Origin: Blepharisma japonicum
Taxonomy: Eukaryota; Ciliophora; Heterotrichea; Heterotrichida; Blepharismidae
Length of the DNA stretch: 64,000 nt
Direction: 5' to 3'
Assembly (NCBI GenBank): GCA_949751835.1
Contig: CATKHK010000051.1
Location: 124,001-188,000, forward strand
Both the position numbers and the translations under genes were made by a program. Positions 1 through 10,846 of the stretch are shown one piece after another (the first letter of the stretch is position 1; each line of letters opens with the position of its first letter). The notes beneath the pieces were generated by a model. That model worked only from the letters and a program-made list of their open reading frames with translations. It had not been told where the DNA came from and did no database searches.

Positions 1-1044
1 TGAAGGGCATTTTGGAGTTTCAAAATTGGGAGCAAAGATATTTATTGGTGAAAGTTCTAATAAAAGCTCTCCATTTATTGGGCATTGAGGATTATCCTCG
101 TTTATATTTTGGCTAAAGCATACATTACAGATTATATGTCTCTCTTCACAAGGGACTTGAACTGGGTAAATTTCTGAAAAAATATAGTCTCTGCCACAAA
201 TCTCACAAGTGCTGCTATTAAATGGCAACGTAACTTGAGTTTCTTGTCCCTTTTTATTCGCATCTATTAACGTTTTAATGTCTTCGATGAGCTGCTTTAA
301 AAGCATATGCTTATGCTTTGCTAGCTCTCTCTTCAACAAATATATGGATGCGTTAACTGGGATTTCTTCTATTAGCTCTTCTATTCGTCTTGCAAGGAGT
401 TCTTTGAGTTCATGATTTCTAGAAATGGGCACAAAAGATTGGCTGTTTCTTGGCATTACGCAGATATCACAAAATGTTCTTCCTTTTTCTGGGTTGACCA
501 ATGTGGCTTGCCTATCTTTGTGTCTGTCACATTTCACGGTGTTTGCGATTCCCACCAATTTTTTGTATGCTTTATATTTTTGGCTTGTTGAATCACCTTT
601 TGCGTTTTTTACGAATCTTTGATCATCTGCCGTCATTTCATTCTTACACTCTTTATACAACTTTCCTATTCCTTTCATAAAATATTGGTCTGCTTTATCT
701 TCTAAATTTTTTATATATTTTTGATCTCTTGAATTTGCGCATTCTAAACAAAGGCATTGAGTGCTGTTTTTATCAAAATATGAAGAAATTCTATTAGGAT
801 GGATATCACAAGAAATTTGGATATTCAAAAGTCGACCTTTTATTTCCCAATTCACAGGTGCATCATCGATAGAGTTCAGAATTGAAGCTTCCATACATGA
901 GGGACAAATAACTTCGGGATTCTTCTCTCTTAAAATTGTCATACATTCCATACATAAAGTATGACCACATTTTGGAAGCACGCGAGGAAGCTTTGATAGG
1001 GTGTCGAAATTTAATAAGCAAACTACACAGCTAAAGGGATCCAT
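1..1044 (-). CDS. RING/B-box zinc-finger protein, 3' end cut by window edge
   Basis: The frame is open from an ATG at 1044 to the left edge (348 codons), with no stop, so the C-terminus lies outside the window. An N-terminal RING is seen directly: CVVC at residues 6-9, then CGHTLC and CMEC-type ligands, and a closing CPSC near residue 53. A B-box-like stretch follows (CDIH, then CLCLEC), then a second such cluster (CDRH ... CDIC), and near the visible end another cysteine cluster (CEIC ... CNVC ... CP). RING proteins of this kind are usually ubiquitin E3 ligases and B-boxes are protein-interaction modules; the substrate is unknown. It lies only 28 bp downstream of another RING/B-box gene on the same strand (1073-2923), suggesting an old tandem duplication. 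No in-frame TGA is seen in the visible part; its Trp in VNWEIKG is TGG. Confidence 0.85.
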   Translation of the reverse strand, partial: MDPFSCVVCLLNFDTLSKLPRVLPKCGHTLCMECMTILREKNPEVICPSCMEASILNSIDDAPVNWEIKGRLLNIQISCDIHPNRISSYFDKNSTQCLCLECANSRDQKYIKNLEDKADQYFMKGIGKLYKECKNEMTADDQRFVKNAKGDSTSQKYKAYKKLVGIANTVKCDRHKDRQATLVNPEKGRTFCDICVMPRNSQSFVPISRNHELKELLARRIEELIEEIPVNASIYLLKRELAKHKHMLLKQLIEDIKTLIDANKKGQETQVTLPFNSSTCEICGRDYIFSEIYPVQVPCEERHIICNVCFSQNINEDNPQCPINGELLLELSPINIFAPNFETPKCPS

Positions 1045-1072
1045 TTTAATTTCTATAAATAAAATAGTAGAA

Positions 1073-2923
1073 TTATAATCTTAATCTTGTATAATAGATC
1101 TTTATAATAGGCCCATGCAAGTAATTTTGGTATGAAATGTTTAGAGACTTTGAGTCAGCAAAAACTTTATTAGAGAATTCAAAATTGGTGCCATCAGACC
1201 CTATATTAAGAAGAGGTCTGTCAAGAGGACTTCCTCTAAACACCTCTTCAGCTTCTATTTTTACCTGAATTGTATATCAATCGTTTATATCAATAGGAAA
1301 ATCATTTTCAAAATAAAAGTCTTCAACGATTTTTTCTCCAGTGAAATTTACCCCATGTATTAGATTATTAAATGGTATGATTTTTGCAACTTCACCTTTT
1401 TCTATTGCAATATAATTAATGGAAGCATTTTGGGCTGCTTTCAAAGGTGTTGCAATTCCAAGCCCAGTAATAGCAATCCCAGGAGTAGAAGTTCTGAAAG
1501 TCAAAACTTCAACTTGGTCAAGCTTTGCATTAATTTTTCAAGGAGAGTAAATTAGGTTCTCATCATGATTTATAAGAGGGGGCATAAGACTATGGAATCT
1601 GGTTAGCATAGCATTCCCCCTTTCAATATTATCATTATAGCATATAGAAATTCCTCTAAGAAGAGGCTTAAAGTTTGCTATATTTCCATTCAAAAGTCAG
1701 TATACTAAATCAACCATTTGCTGATTTGAATACCTTCAATGCTTCACATCTTTAAAAATTGGACTACGATTACCTCCCCTTCTTTCCAAAATAAAGTTTT
1801 GAAGTGTTTCTGCTATATTTTCTCTAAAAAATGCTGCACCTACATTTTCTGGGCTACTTTTACAGTCAGTGCACATCGGCGCCATGGAATCGGCTCTAAT
1901 TTCAATGTCAGTTATTTTTTGATGTTTATAGCATCGGATTTGATGGAATAATATAAAATCTGTTATTAACTTGGATTGCTTAAAGTAAGGCTCAGGATGC
2001 AATTGCGAGCAGAACCTGCAATTTGAGGTTGGAAAATCTGGTTTGCATACACAATTTAGGCATAAGGTATTCGTACAGGGAAGGATTTTGGGAGACTTGG
2101 TAGTTAAATTGAATTTTTCATTACATCCCAGACATTTGGGAGTTTTTTTTCAGAAATATCGTATTGATGTGTCAGGAAAGGCATCAAAATCTATAGGGCA
2201 ATAATATCTTGAGTTTATTTTTGAATTCTCCAAACACCTTTGGCACATTAAGTGTTTATGTATGCAGGGTATTTTTATTCTCTCAGTTATTGAATTGCAT
2301 TTTTCGCACGAGTTTTGGGAAAATGGCCTTACTTGATTGGTTTTAATTTTTCAAAATTCTTTAATATATTGCATAAGCTTTCTTGAAGATAAATCATAAA
2401 TGGAGTTTTTGTCATTTCTGAGCCTCTCTACAAATAAGTCATCGCCTGAGCTTTCGTTTAGATATTTTTTTATTCGCAAAATCAGCTTGCGATTTAAGTC
2501 CATTCGGTTTTGTGTATTAGCTTCAAGCCCACCAATTGTACGTTGAGAACCATCGCTGTACCCTGTTCCTGTTTCTATATCAATAAAAGTGACTGGCAAC
2601 CCATCGCTAGCATTAGGAATTATCTTATCAAACTCTAGTAAATCAGTAAAAATTTGTGCTTGGGTATGTTTTGATTGCCTTTTATATAAAATGCATTGCT
2701 CAAGCTTTTCTGGAGGCAATTGATCTTTATATTCATTATAAAACAACTCTACAAGCTGATACCGTAGTTGTTCGAATTCTTTGGAATCTGCACTGATTAA
2801 GCGATCCTCTTTTGAAGAGCCACTTTTGCAGGTATCGCAGAGAAACTCTTTGGAAATTCTGCAATACCAGATAGCAAGCTCATTTTGATGATTCCTACAA
2901 AATCCATAATTTTCAGAGTCCAT
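1073..2923 (-). CDS. RING/B-box protein with PHR-like C-terminal domain
   Basis: A 616-residue protein read through in-frame TGA codons as Trp and ended by TAA. Residues 9-33 form a B-box-like zinc site (CRNH ... YC ... CDTC). A RING follows at about residues 205-245, with CEKC, CIHKH, CQRC and CPID. A second cysteine-rich finger (CLGC ... CLNC ... CRFC) and a CYKH/CTDC pair come next. The last ~150 residues contain FRTSTPGIAITGLGIATP and later FRGSPLDRP and SDGTNFEF. This resembles the PHR beta-sandwich of PAM/Highwire-type E3 ligases, but that match is from memory of the family and only moderately firm. The likely role is a ubiquitin ligase with unknown substrate. The gene upstream of the cut one at the window edge shares its zinc-finger style. 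Confidence 0.82.
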
Positions 2924-3162
2924 ATTTCTATTTTATTTCATCATAATTGATTTTGAATTATTTGATGAGAATTTCTTACAACTAATCCGCCCAAGCACAC
3001 TTTCTTATAGCTCAATTTTTAACTTCAATAAAATTCATCTGAGAAATCAAAAAATTATGCATCCTCAGTTAATTCCTTCGTCTAATTTATTTTATTTAAT
3101 TTTCTATAAGCTTTCCAATCTCTCCCTTTTAATTCGTTCGAACGATTTCCATTAAAATACAT

Positions 3163-5574
3163 ATGATCGCCCCAAAGGTTTCTCGCACGAACTCCATTCA
3201 AGAAATAAAAGATCTCGAAGAACCTTCAAATAATATGGGAGATAACCAAACAACATTTTATAATATCGACACAGATAGAGAAAATAAAACTCCCAAGCCT
3301 GCGCTCAATATTCGCAGCAAAGTTGTCGAATTTCTCGATTCCTACTACGTGATGTGTTTTATGGGTGTTTTATCAATATGAACCTTATTTGGCGATGATA
3401 TTCGTACCGCAGCCTGTACTAAATCAGACGACAACACTTTTTACGCAGTTGCAACTGCTTGTTTTTCAGTTTTCGGATTGGAGTTTCTTGTATGCTGTGT
3501 ATGTAAGGACAAGTATCCTTTATCCTTCTACTTCTGGCTTGATTTGGTATCTACACTTTCATTAATTCCTGATATAGGATGGATGTGGGACCCTATTATT
3601 GGAGTTGACGAAAATGATGATACAGGAGAATCAGTCTATAAACAAGCGAATCAGCAGTCAAGCTTCGCTACAAGTGCAGCGAAAGTGTTAAGAATTGTCA
3701 GACTGATAAGACTAATTCGTATTGTGAGGCTTTATAAAAGTGCATCCTCAGCTATTGAAAAGCATGAATCAGATAGCGAAGATGAAGAAGAAGTCATTAT
3801 CCCTAAGGAATCACAAGTAGGAAAAAGACTATCTGATTTGACGATAAAAAGAGTGATTATTATCATTCTATGTTTGTTATTTATACTCCCGCTTTTTGAT
3901 ACTGAAATGTATTTAACCAATTATACCAGCTGGGACTACGGGATTCAAGAAATTGAAGCTTTTAAAGGAAATACGGATGTAGCTACCGTTATAAATGAGT
4001 ACATTTCATATCATGAAGATGACAGAAGGCCAATTATATATTTCATTATCGTTGTGCCAAAAATTCAGCTATTTTATAGCTGGTCAAGCTCTACTCAAAT
4101 ATCAGATTTACGGTATAATGAAAAGCATTTTGCAACTGGAGACTATTCAGTTGCAGTGTTTGATTTGAGAAAAGACACCAAATTTGCAGCAGAATTAAAT
4201 ATATGCCAAACAATTTTCATTTGCATTGTACTGACCTTAGGAGCTATTTATTTCTCAAAAGATGCGGAAGATCTTGTTATTAAGCCAATCGAAAAAATGG
4301 TCGAAAGGGTACATTTCATAGCAAAAAACCCTATATCAGCAGCCCATAAAAGACATGAGTCTGCATATGATGTAATTTTAAAGCAAAAAAAGAAATTCTT
4401 ATGTTTCAAGTTAAAAGATAGTGAAGATAAAGCCAAATTCGAAATCGCCCTATTAGAAGATACCATTATCAAAATCGGTGTTTTATTAGCGCTTGGATTT
4501 GGTGAAGCAGGAGGTGCTATAATTGCATCAAATATGGAAAAAGGCGGGGATTTAGAGCTCGTTAAAGGTAATAAAATTGTCGCAGTTTTTGGGTTTTGTG
4601 ATATAAGAAATTTCACTGACTCTACAGAAGAACTACAAGAAGCTGTTATGGTTTTTGTCAACGAAATCGCCAGAATTGTTCATTCGATGGTTGATACTTA
4701 TCATGGAGCTGCTAATAAAAATATCGGGGATGCATTTTTACTTGTATGGAAATTTTCAGAAAAAGATTTTGCAGCTACAAATGATGGAGGAATCCAGCCA
4801 AACCCAGACTCAATGAAAGCTAAATATATCCCTGATTTAGCCTTATTTTCGTTCTTGAAAATTTTGGCAAAAATTAATAAAGATCCGGTGATCCTCAAGT
4901 ATAGAGAGCATACCAAGCTGAATTTAAGAATGCCGAACTATGAAGTAAAAATGGGTTTTGGGCTGCATATAGGCTGGGCTATTGAAGGAGCTATTGGAAG
5001 CCAGTTCAAAATCGATGCAAGTTATTTATCACCACATGTGAATATGGCATCTAGATTTGAAGCTGCAACAAAACAATATGGAGTCCCTCTATTATTTAGC
5101 GGGTCTTTATATGACTATTTTAGTCCTAATGTTCAAGCTTACTGTAGACATATTGATACAGTGACTGTCAAAGGAAGTATTCTTCCTATCAGAATCTATA
5201 CAAGTGATTCTGATTTTTCTGAATTTACCCCATCGAAAGGAAGGGAAAGGACTAAGCAGCAATCAAGGCACAAGAGAAGAATTCTTGAGAAAAAATTGGA
5301 AAGCGAAACTCTGAAGTCTTATGAACTCTATGAACTTTCTAAGGAAATTCAATTGATGAAAAAGCCTTTTACAAGAGAATTTTACAGAGTTTTTGCTGAT
5401 GGAATGAAAGGGTATATTGATGGTAAGTGGAATGATGCTAAAGAGAGGTTTGAAGAATGCTTAAAACTGAGGCCAAGAGATGGGCCTTCTCTAACCCTTT
5501 TAGGTGTTATGTCAGAGTGTGACTTTGAAGTTCCTCATGATTGGAAAGGCTATAGAGTTTTAACTGAAAAATAA
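3163..5574 (+). CDS. Adenylate cyclase with N-terminal voltage-sensor domain
   Basis: 803 residues; one in-frame TGA is read as Trp (in the first membrane helix, after GVLSI). Four N-terminal helices look like a complete voltage sensor: S1 around residues 60-78, S2 with FYAVATACFSVFGLEFLVC, S3 with FWLDLVSTLSL, and S4 with Arg at every third position (about 177, 180, 183, 186, 189). A membrane helix near 230-245, a ~100-residue probably extracytoplasmic segment and another helix near 347-364 follow. The C-terminal class III cyclase domain (about 470-710) has FGFCDIRNFT (metal Asp ~480), NIGDAFLLVW (Asp ~523) and a Lys-Ile-Asp-Ala-Ser ... NMASR segment with the catalytic Asn and Arg. It should convert ATP to cAMP at a ciliary or plasma membrane. 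Ciliate and apicomplexan cyclases with K+-channel-like N-termini are known, but I see no GYG-type pore here. Guanylate cyclase activity cannot be excluded. Confidence 0.9.
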
Positions 5575-5818
5575 ACATTCATAAATGGAACATTTTTTAA
5601 ATGTGATCCTTTGTATATAAAATTAAATGTAAAAGTAATAAATAATTCAATATTAATTTATTCCATAAATTCTCATATTTTTTATCTAAAATTCAATAAA
5701 TTTATAGAAATTTTAACAAAAATCCTTGATTGTCTTTCTTTTTGAATTCCCATAATCATTTAATGATCCATCATTGATTTCAACAGCTTAGATACAAACA
5801 AATCTGGTTAAAATTAAG

Positions 5819-6703
5819 ATGGAAAATTCCACTTCTAATTCAGATCTTAACAGCTATTTTATAGAAGACTCAATCGAGACTCCTAAACAAAACAAACATT
5901 GGTGAACGCCAGAAGAAGATGAGATGCTCAAAGAGCTGGTTTCCCAATACGGGGCAAAAAACTGGAAAGAAATTGCGCGTTTCTTTGAAAATCGAACAGA
6001 TGTCCAATGCTTACACAGATGGCAAAAAGTGCTGAGCCCAGGGCTCGTAAAAGGTCAATGAACCAAGGAAGAGGACGAAATCGTCATCCGTCTAGTAAAA
6101 AAATACGGGCCACGGTATTGAAGTACAATAGCCAGTAATTTGCCAGGAAGAATCGGCAAGCAGTGTAGAGAAAGATGGCATAACCATCTGAATCCTAATA
6201 TTAAGCGTGATAATTGAACTACAGAAGAAGACATTATCATAATTAACTCACATGCAGAACTTGGCAACCGTTGAGCTGAAATTGCTAAGCGGCTACCAGG
6301 CAGAACAGATAATGCAATTAAAAACCACTGAAACTCGACATTGAAACGGAAAATGAAATTACTTAAAAAAGATTATTTAGGTGAATCTGGAACCCCTTGC
6401 AAAAAGCAAAAATTCGAAGATCCCACAATGGAGATCTTGAAAAATCAAATGCTGAAAAATAACGAAAATTATAACGAAATGAGCGGAGAAGAGAGTATAA
6501 AAACTTTGGCGACCCCTGAAAAAAGAGAAGAACCTGAACAAAAGCAGGAAAATTTCACACCTTTGAGACAGCAGCCTGCGCAGGTTCTGTATTACGTGTC
6601 ACCAGACTATGAAGAATTAAACGTTGACAAAACAATTACATCTCAGCAGATAATTCAAAGCATAGAGCAGCAGGCGAAATTCTTATGAATTGAATCTAAT
6701 TAA
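5819..6703 (+). CDS. R1R2R3 MYB transcription factor
   Basis: 294 residues, ended by TAA after reading a TGA near the end as Trp. Three MYB repeats occupy residues ~28-190. Six of nine conserved repeat tryptophans are TGA codons (the W of WTPEED, WTKEED, WSTIA, WTTEED, WAEIA and HWNS), which is the best proof of the genetic code in this window. Repeat 3 ends with the DNA-recognition helix NAIKNHWNSTLKRK. The layout matches MYB3R/c-MYB-type nuclear factors, which bind DNA and often control cell-cycle or developmental genes; the targets here are unknown. The C-terminal third is charged and low in recognisable domains. The start ATG at 5819 is the first in frame and leaves a short acidic N-terminus before repeat 1. 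The short AT-rich gap to the cyclase gene (244 bp) holds nothing recognisable. Confidence 0.93.
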
Positions 6704-6726
6704 TCGATTTCCAAAATTATTTTACA

Positions 6727-8139
6727 TTATTTATCCAAAAATTGTTCTAAAGCTGCAGCTTGGCATTGGATATAATTTAGCCAGTCCTTTGTAGCGTTAA
6801 TGTGTTCCTTCATTTCGACAAGTTCTAGTTTTTGCTCAAGCTGGTTTAAAATATCTGAATTATCGGTTTTTTCGTCGATGTCTGGCAAAATATTATTAAA
6901 GATTGATTTACTTCTGTCAACTGGAGATTCCAAAGCACTTAAAATTCGTGAGTTTGTAGCATAACTTATAGACGTGCAATAAGATCTTTCTACTGGCTGC
7001 TCTGCACTTAATAAGGCTTCATTTTCTTCAATTTCAAGCTGCACAGATTCTATTCTATTATTTACAAATTCTTGCATATTTTTTAAATTAAAACTTGCCT
7101 CTTCAATATTCCCACTCCCCAATAATTCAGAAATATATAAGATAAACTCATCAGATGACCTTAATTCTGATAAGAGAGTGATGTTTTTGTTGATAGTTTC
7201 TTTGTATTTTTCTATAGCTTCTTCGCGCTCATTTTCAAGACTATGAAATTTTGTTATAAAAGCTTCTTGAATTTTATTTCCAAAAGATTTACGACTGTTT
7301 CTTGATAAAATCAATGATGAAAGCTCGTTGATTGTTTGGCTATTTTGGTCTTCTTTTAACAGCTCATAGTTTTCAAGCTTCTCTTGAAGCTTTCGAATAG
7401 TTTCATTTGCATTTCCAAGATCTTGAACTAAGCAAAATCTATTTTGTTCAGAAATCTCATATTTCATTGCCATATTTTCTAATTCTTTATTATCAATTTG
7501 AGCCGTTTTTAACTTACTTTGAAGTAATTCAATGATTTTTTTCTGAGACTTTAATTGCTGTGCTTGATTATTCAAAATTTCTTCTTTAACCTGAAGTTCG
7601 AGCTCAACAGCCTTCAGAGTTAAATTTTTTTCTTTTACAACCTTTTCAAGCTCTTCAATTCTGCTATTGAAATTTCAAGTCATTTGTTTATCAATTTCCA
7701 GCTCTTTTCCTATTAATTTCGGTCGATTTGGAATGTGCAGTTTTTCTTCTCCTTTATGAATTCTTATATTTTCACAAGACCGTCCTCGCTTCACTACAGG
7801 GCTTCGGATACTTTGGGCAGTTCCTTCTTCGCCTACAGTCTCATTGACATCTAATTCATCAAGAATTTTTTGTTTTTTCTTTATTTTTCGTTTTGTTCTT
7901 TCATGATTCAGTTTAGACTTATAAATTATATCAATATCTTGGGGCTTTGGAATCTCTTCGTCCTCAAGAGTATCAAGAATTGAAACTTGTTGATAGATTT
8001 TGCTGTCATTTGAAGGGATATGGAAATCTCGCTGTGTAAGGGCTGCTCGACTTTGGACTAGGCCTTCTAAAAAGCGGCTGCTTGAAATGATGCTAGCGGT
8101 TGATGGAGTGGAGGATGTTTTTTGGTGTCTTTTATTCAT
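6727..8139 (-). CDS. Coiled-coil protein of unknown function
   Basis: 470 residues including one TGA-coded Trp that joins the two halves of the frame (after KQMT). The N-terminal ~150 residues are basic and rich in Ser/Thr (MNKRHQKTSSTPSTASIISS), and include a Lys/Arg cluster KRKIKKKQK. From about residue 155 to the end, heptad-like Leu/Ile/Glu/Lys content indicates long coiled coils, interrupted by a Ser-rich loop. No enzyme motif, signal peptide or membrane helix is visible. Such proteins in ciliates are often cytoskeletal or centriole/cortex related, but that is inference only. It converges on the MYB gene with just 23 bp between the two stop codons, so their 3' ends must be very short or overlap. 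Confidence 0.8.
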
Positions 8140-8734
8140 TATTATTTAAATTTCTTATGCTTCAAACAACCCTTAAAATGTTGACCAAATTAATTGGGAT
8201 TATTATTTGCCAGATAGATAAAAGGCTTCTATAAACGGAAAATTATCTCGAAATAGTTGAATTGTTGTGAAGAACTTCTAAGAAAATTAAGATGAATTAT
8301 TTTTATTTTAATATGATGAAATTAAATAAGGATAGAAGGGACTTTAGTGATTGCCTGATTTATCAATAATAGCAAAATTATAAAATCGAACTCCTTAAAA
8401 ATCATACCACTGAAATAATATTTTTCTTACTGCTAAATATAGATTAGCAAACCTTAATTATATTTCAAATAATTAAGTTTTGTACTTGATATTTCAGGCA
8501 TTTAAATTCTTCTATTTGCTATATACTCAATTCATCTTATATAATTCATTCATTGTAACCTCTGAACATCAAAAAGTCTTTATTTAATTCATAGCATAAT
8601 CATTTTATTTGAACAATTAAATTCGAAAAACTCATTACTCGATAAAATGATTCCTAGCCCAGCCTTTCTTGTTTAGTTTCGGTATGTGCTAATTATCCTT
8701 TATTGTTAACCTTCACCTTCCATTTACATAAAAT
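8140..8734. other. AT-rich intergenic region, shared 5' flank
   Basis: This gap lies between the starts of two divergent genes (coiled-coil protein leftward, ubiquitin-like/eS31 rightward), so it should hold both promoters. I see no ORF of note, repeat or RNA gene in it, only AT-rich sequence. Confidence 0.6.
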
Positions 8735-9163
8735 ATGCTTATCTACGTGAGGGACTTGGATAGCCTCCAAGCATATGAATTCTTGCCAGATACAAGAATT
8801 GAAGAAATCATCACAGCTGCAGAATGCGACAGTCTTCAATGGGGTGGCCGTGCTTTACGCTCAGAACTCACTCTTGCTGATTATGGCATAACTAATGAAA
8901 GCACTTTGGAAGCTTTATTAGCCCTCGAAGGAGGTAAAAGAAAAAAGAAAAAGAAAGTTTACACTACTCCTAAGAAAAAAGCCCACAAGAAAAAGAAAGT
9001 AAAGCTCGCTGTTCTCAACATTTATAAAGTTGATAAGAGTGAAAAAGTCACCAGAACTAAGCGTGCATGCGAAAAATGCGGAGCTGGAACTTTTATGGCA
9101 AAGCATTTTAACAGACACTACTGTGGAAAGTGCCATGCTACTCAACTTTTCTCACAAGCTTAA
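8735..9163 (+). CDS. RPS27A: Divergent ubiquitin-like protein fused to 40S ribosomal protein eS31 (S27a)
   Basis: 142 residues. Residues 1-~68 are a ubiquitin-like fold that is shorter than ubiquitin (76) and poorly conserved: it starts [10 protein letters not shown] and keeps the pattern [21 protein letters not shown], ending in the Gly-Gly that precedes the cleavage site. The ribosomal half begins [15 protein letters not shown], very basic, and ends in the eS31 zinc finger [13 protein letters not shown]...HYCGKC. eS31 is part of the small-subunit beak; in most eukaryotes ubiquitin is cleaved off after folding. The fusion is thus conserved but the ubiquitin part probably cannot serve as ordinary ubiquitin, since the Lys48 region is not recognisable. 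Its single Trp is TGG. Confidence 0.93.
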   Translation: MLIYVRDLDSLQAYEFLPDTRIEEIITAAECDSLQWGGRALRSELTLADYGITNESTLEALLALEGGKRKKKKKVYTTPKKKAHKKKKVKLAVLNIYKVDKSEKVTRTKRACEKCGAGTFMAKHFNRHYCGKCHATQLFSQA

Positions 9164-9801
9164 ATAACATAAGCAAATAGTTATAATTAAGAGTTTATAA
9201 GGGCCTAGTTAAATAATCAATCAATGCTTGAACTCTACAGTAAAAGTTTAATTAATTGGATCTAAATGCGTAGGATTAGAATCTTTTCAATTTGGATTTA
9301 ATAGTTCAATTTAAGCTGTTAAAATAAAGCGAAGTCAGAGAATTGATCCCAATAGATCTTAAAGCTTCTTGCATGTGAAGTATATTTTCAATTAGTAAGA
9401 ATTCTTGAATTTGAGCCAATACTTTATGGAGATGAGTAGCCTGATGATAAAGATGATTCAAGAGAGTTTACTGAATTATAATAAATCAAGGGTTTCTGCT
9501 ATATTTATCAACTAAATAAGTTCTTGATGAATTTGCTTTGAAATTAGAGAGATTTGGATATTGTTAATCTTAAGAAGATTTTTTCTTTAGCCTCTCATTT
9601 CAAAGTTCAGATGTAAATATTTTCAGTGATTAAGAACTGATATATATTCTGATACATCTCTTAGAGTAGAATTTAGTGATTTGAAACGAAACTAGAAAGA
9701 ACTTCGATTCAAAATTTGAGTGATAATGTTGTGCCATCGTTCAATTAATATAGAAAGCTAAAATATATTTTAAAATAATGCTTTAATTTTTAGATAAAAT
9801 T
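9164..9801. other. Gap with possible decayed coding remnant
   Basis: No intact ORF. In one plus-strand frame at about 9380-9530 the translation looks protein-like (a hydrophobic stretch, then FEPILYGDE, PDDKDDSREFTEL, then YIYQLNKFLMN), yet it is broken by several TAA/TAG codons. Stop density over the whole gap is about what AT-rich random DNA gives, so this may be chance. No relative elsewhere in the window was recognised. Confidence 0.25.
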
Positions 9802-10584
9802 CTAGATTCTTCTTGAATCTAATCTTTTTCTCGCTTTGCAATCTCTGCAAATAAATTCCCTAGGGTTTTCCACTACTTCGATTTTGCCACATGAGTTACA
9901 AATCTGATTTTTATTGACATGATTAAATCGATCTGAATCAATATCTAGCCCACATTTTTGACATTTCATGATTCCACTATTGAAAGCGCAAAAATCGCAG
10001 ATTTCTCGACAAATCCATATAGTGAAAAATCTCTGCTCATGGATTGCTTGGCATGCTATGCAAGTCCTGAATTGATTATAAGATAATTCAACTTGATTGA
10101 CTTTTGCACGATTATTATAATAAAAATTGTCAAATCAATCTATTGCAGCTCCAATACAATCTTTATTGAAATAGTAATAAACCTTTGCAGCTTTGCTAGT
10201 GTGTAATGCAAAGGAATTGAAAGTTCTGAAGTATAAATCGATTAGGTTTTGGTTTCTAAGTGGATCATTTAAAAACAAAAAAAGAAAGCTGATATCAGAA
10301 TCGTTTGTAAGGTGATTAATAGCGAATTCAAGCTTCTCTTCTTCATTAAATGTGCCCAATTGGTGGATAACTCTATTTGGGACATTAATATCATTTCTTT
10401 CGTTTTGCTTTTTGTTTGGGTGTTGAGGCAAATTAGAACTCAGGTAAGATGAATGATTTTTATAATTTGCTATTCTATCCAAACAAAAAATTTGTGTTAC
10501 TTCACATTGAAATGGATATCCAGTAATCACACACAATTCTGCACTTCCAAGAAAGACTCTCCCACACTTATAAGTCATTTCCAT
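9802..10584 (-). CDS. Cysteine-rich zinc-ribbon protein, unknown function
   Basis: 260 residues, ended by TAG; TGA is read as Trp after DCIGAAID and again further on. The N-terminal part (residues 1-150) has no recognised domain. The last ~100 residues carry repeated Cys pairs: CIAC, CREICDFC, CQKC, CNSC and CRDC, as in tandem zinc ribbons, and end in a basic tail KARKRLDSRRI. Such ribbons bind zinc and often mediate RNA, DNA or protein contact, but the sequence does not tell which. No signal peptide or membrane helix is seen. Start: an in-frame ATG at 10584 (MEMTYKC), with a second Met two codons later. Confidence 0.75.
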
Positions 10585-10846
10585 GCTTTTTTATTATAAA
10601 TTATATTTCTATAATTTTATTAGCATATCAATAATGTATATTAACTTAAATTAATAATCAAATAAATGAATATTTAGATTTTAGCTCATTTTTACTATCT
10701 CTCTATAAACCCCAAATTTAAGTTTTATCACTTTAATTATTCGAAGTAAGACTATCACAATGGAAAAATTAGGATAAGCTAAAAACTTTTATTAGAAGAA
10801 GTTTTATTTGGATAATTACTAATTTACTTTTTCAAATCATAAATCA

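Noticed and set aside
4248-4661. Long minus-strand ORF inside the cyclase gene
   Set aside because: A shadow of the cyclase coding sequence; Ser-rich translation and no domain.
9182-9790. A long open frame if TAA/TAG are read as Gln
   Set aside because: With all three stops reassigned any sequence is open, and firm genes in this window clearly use TAA/TAG as stops.
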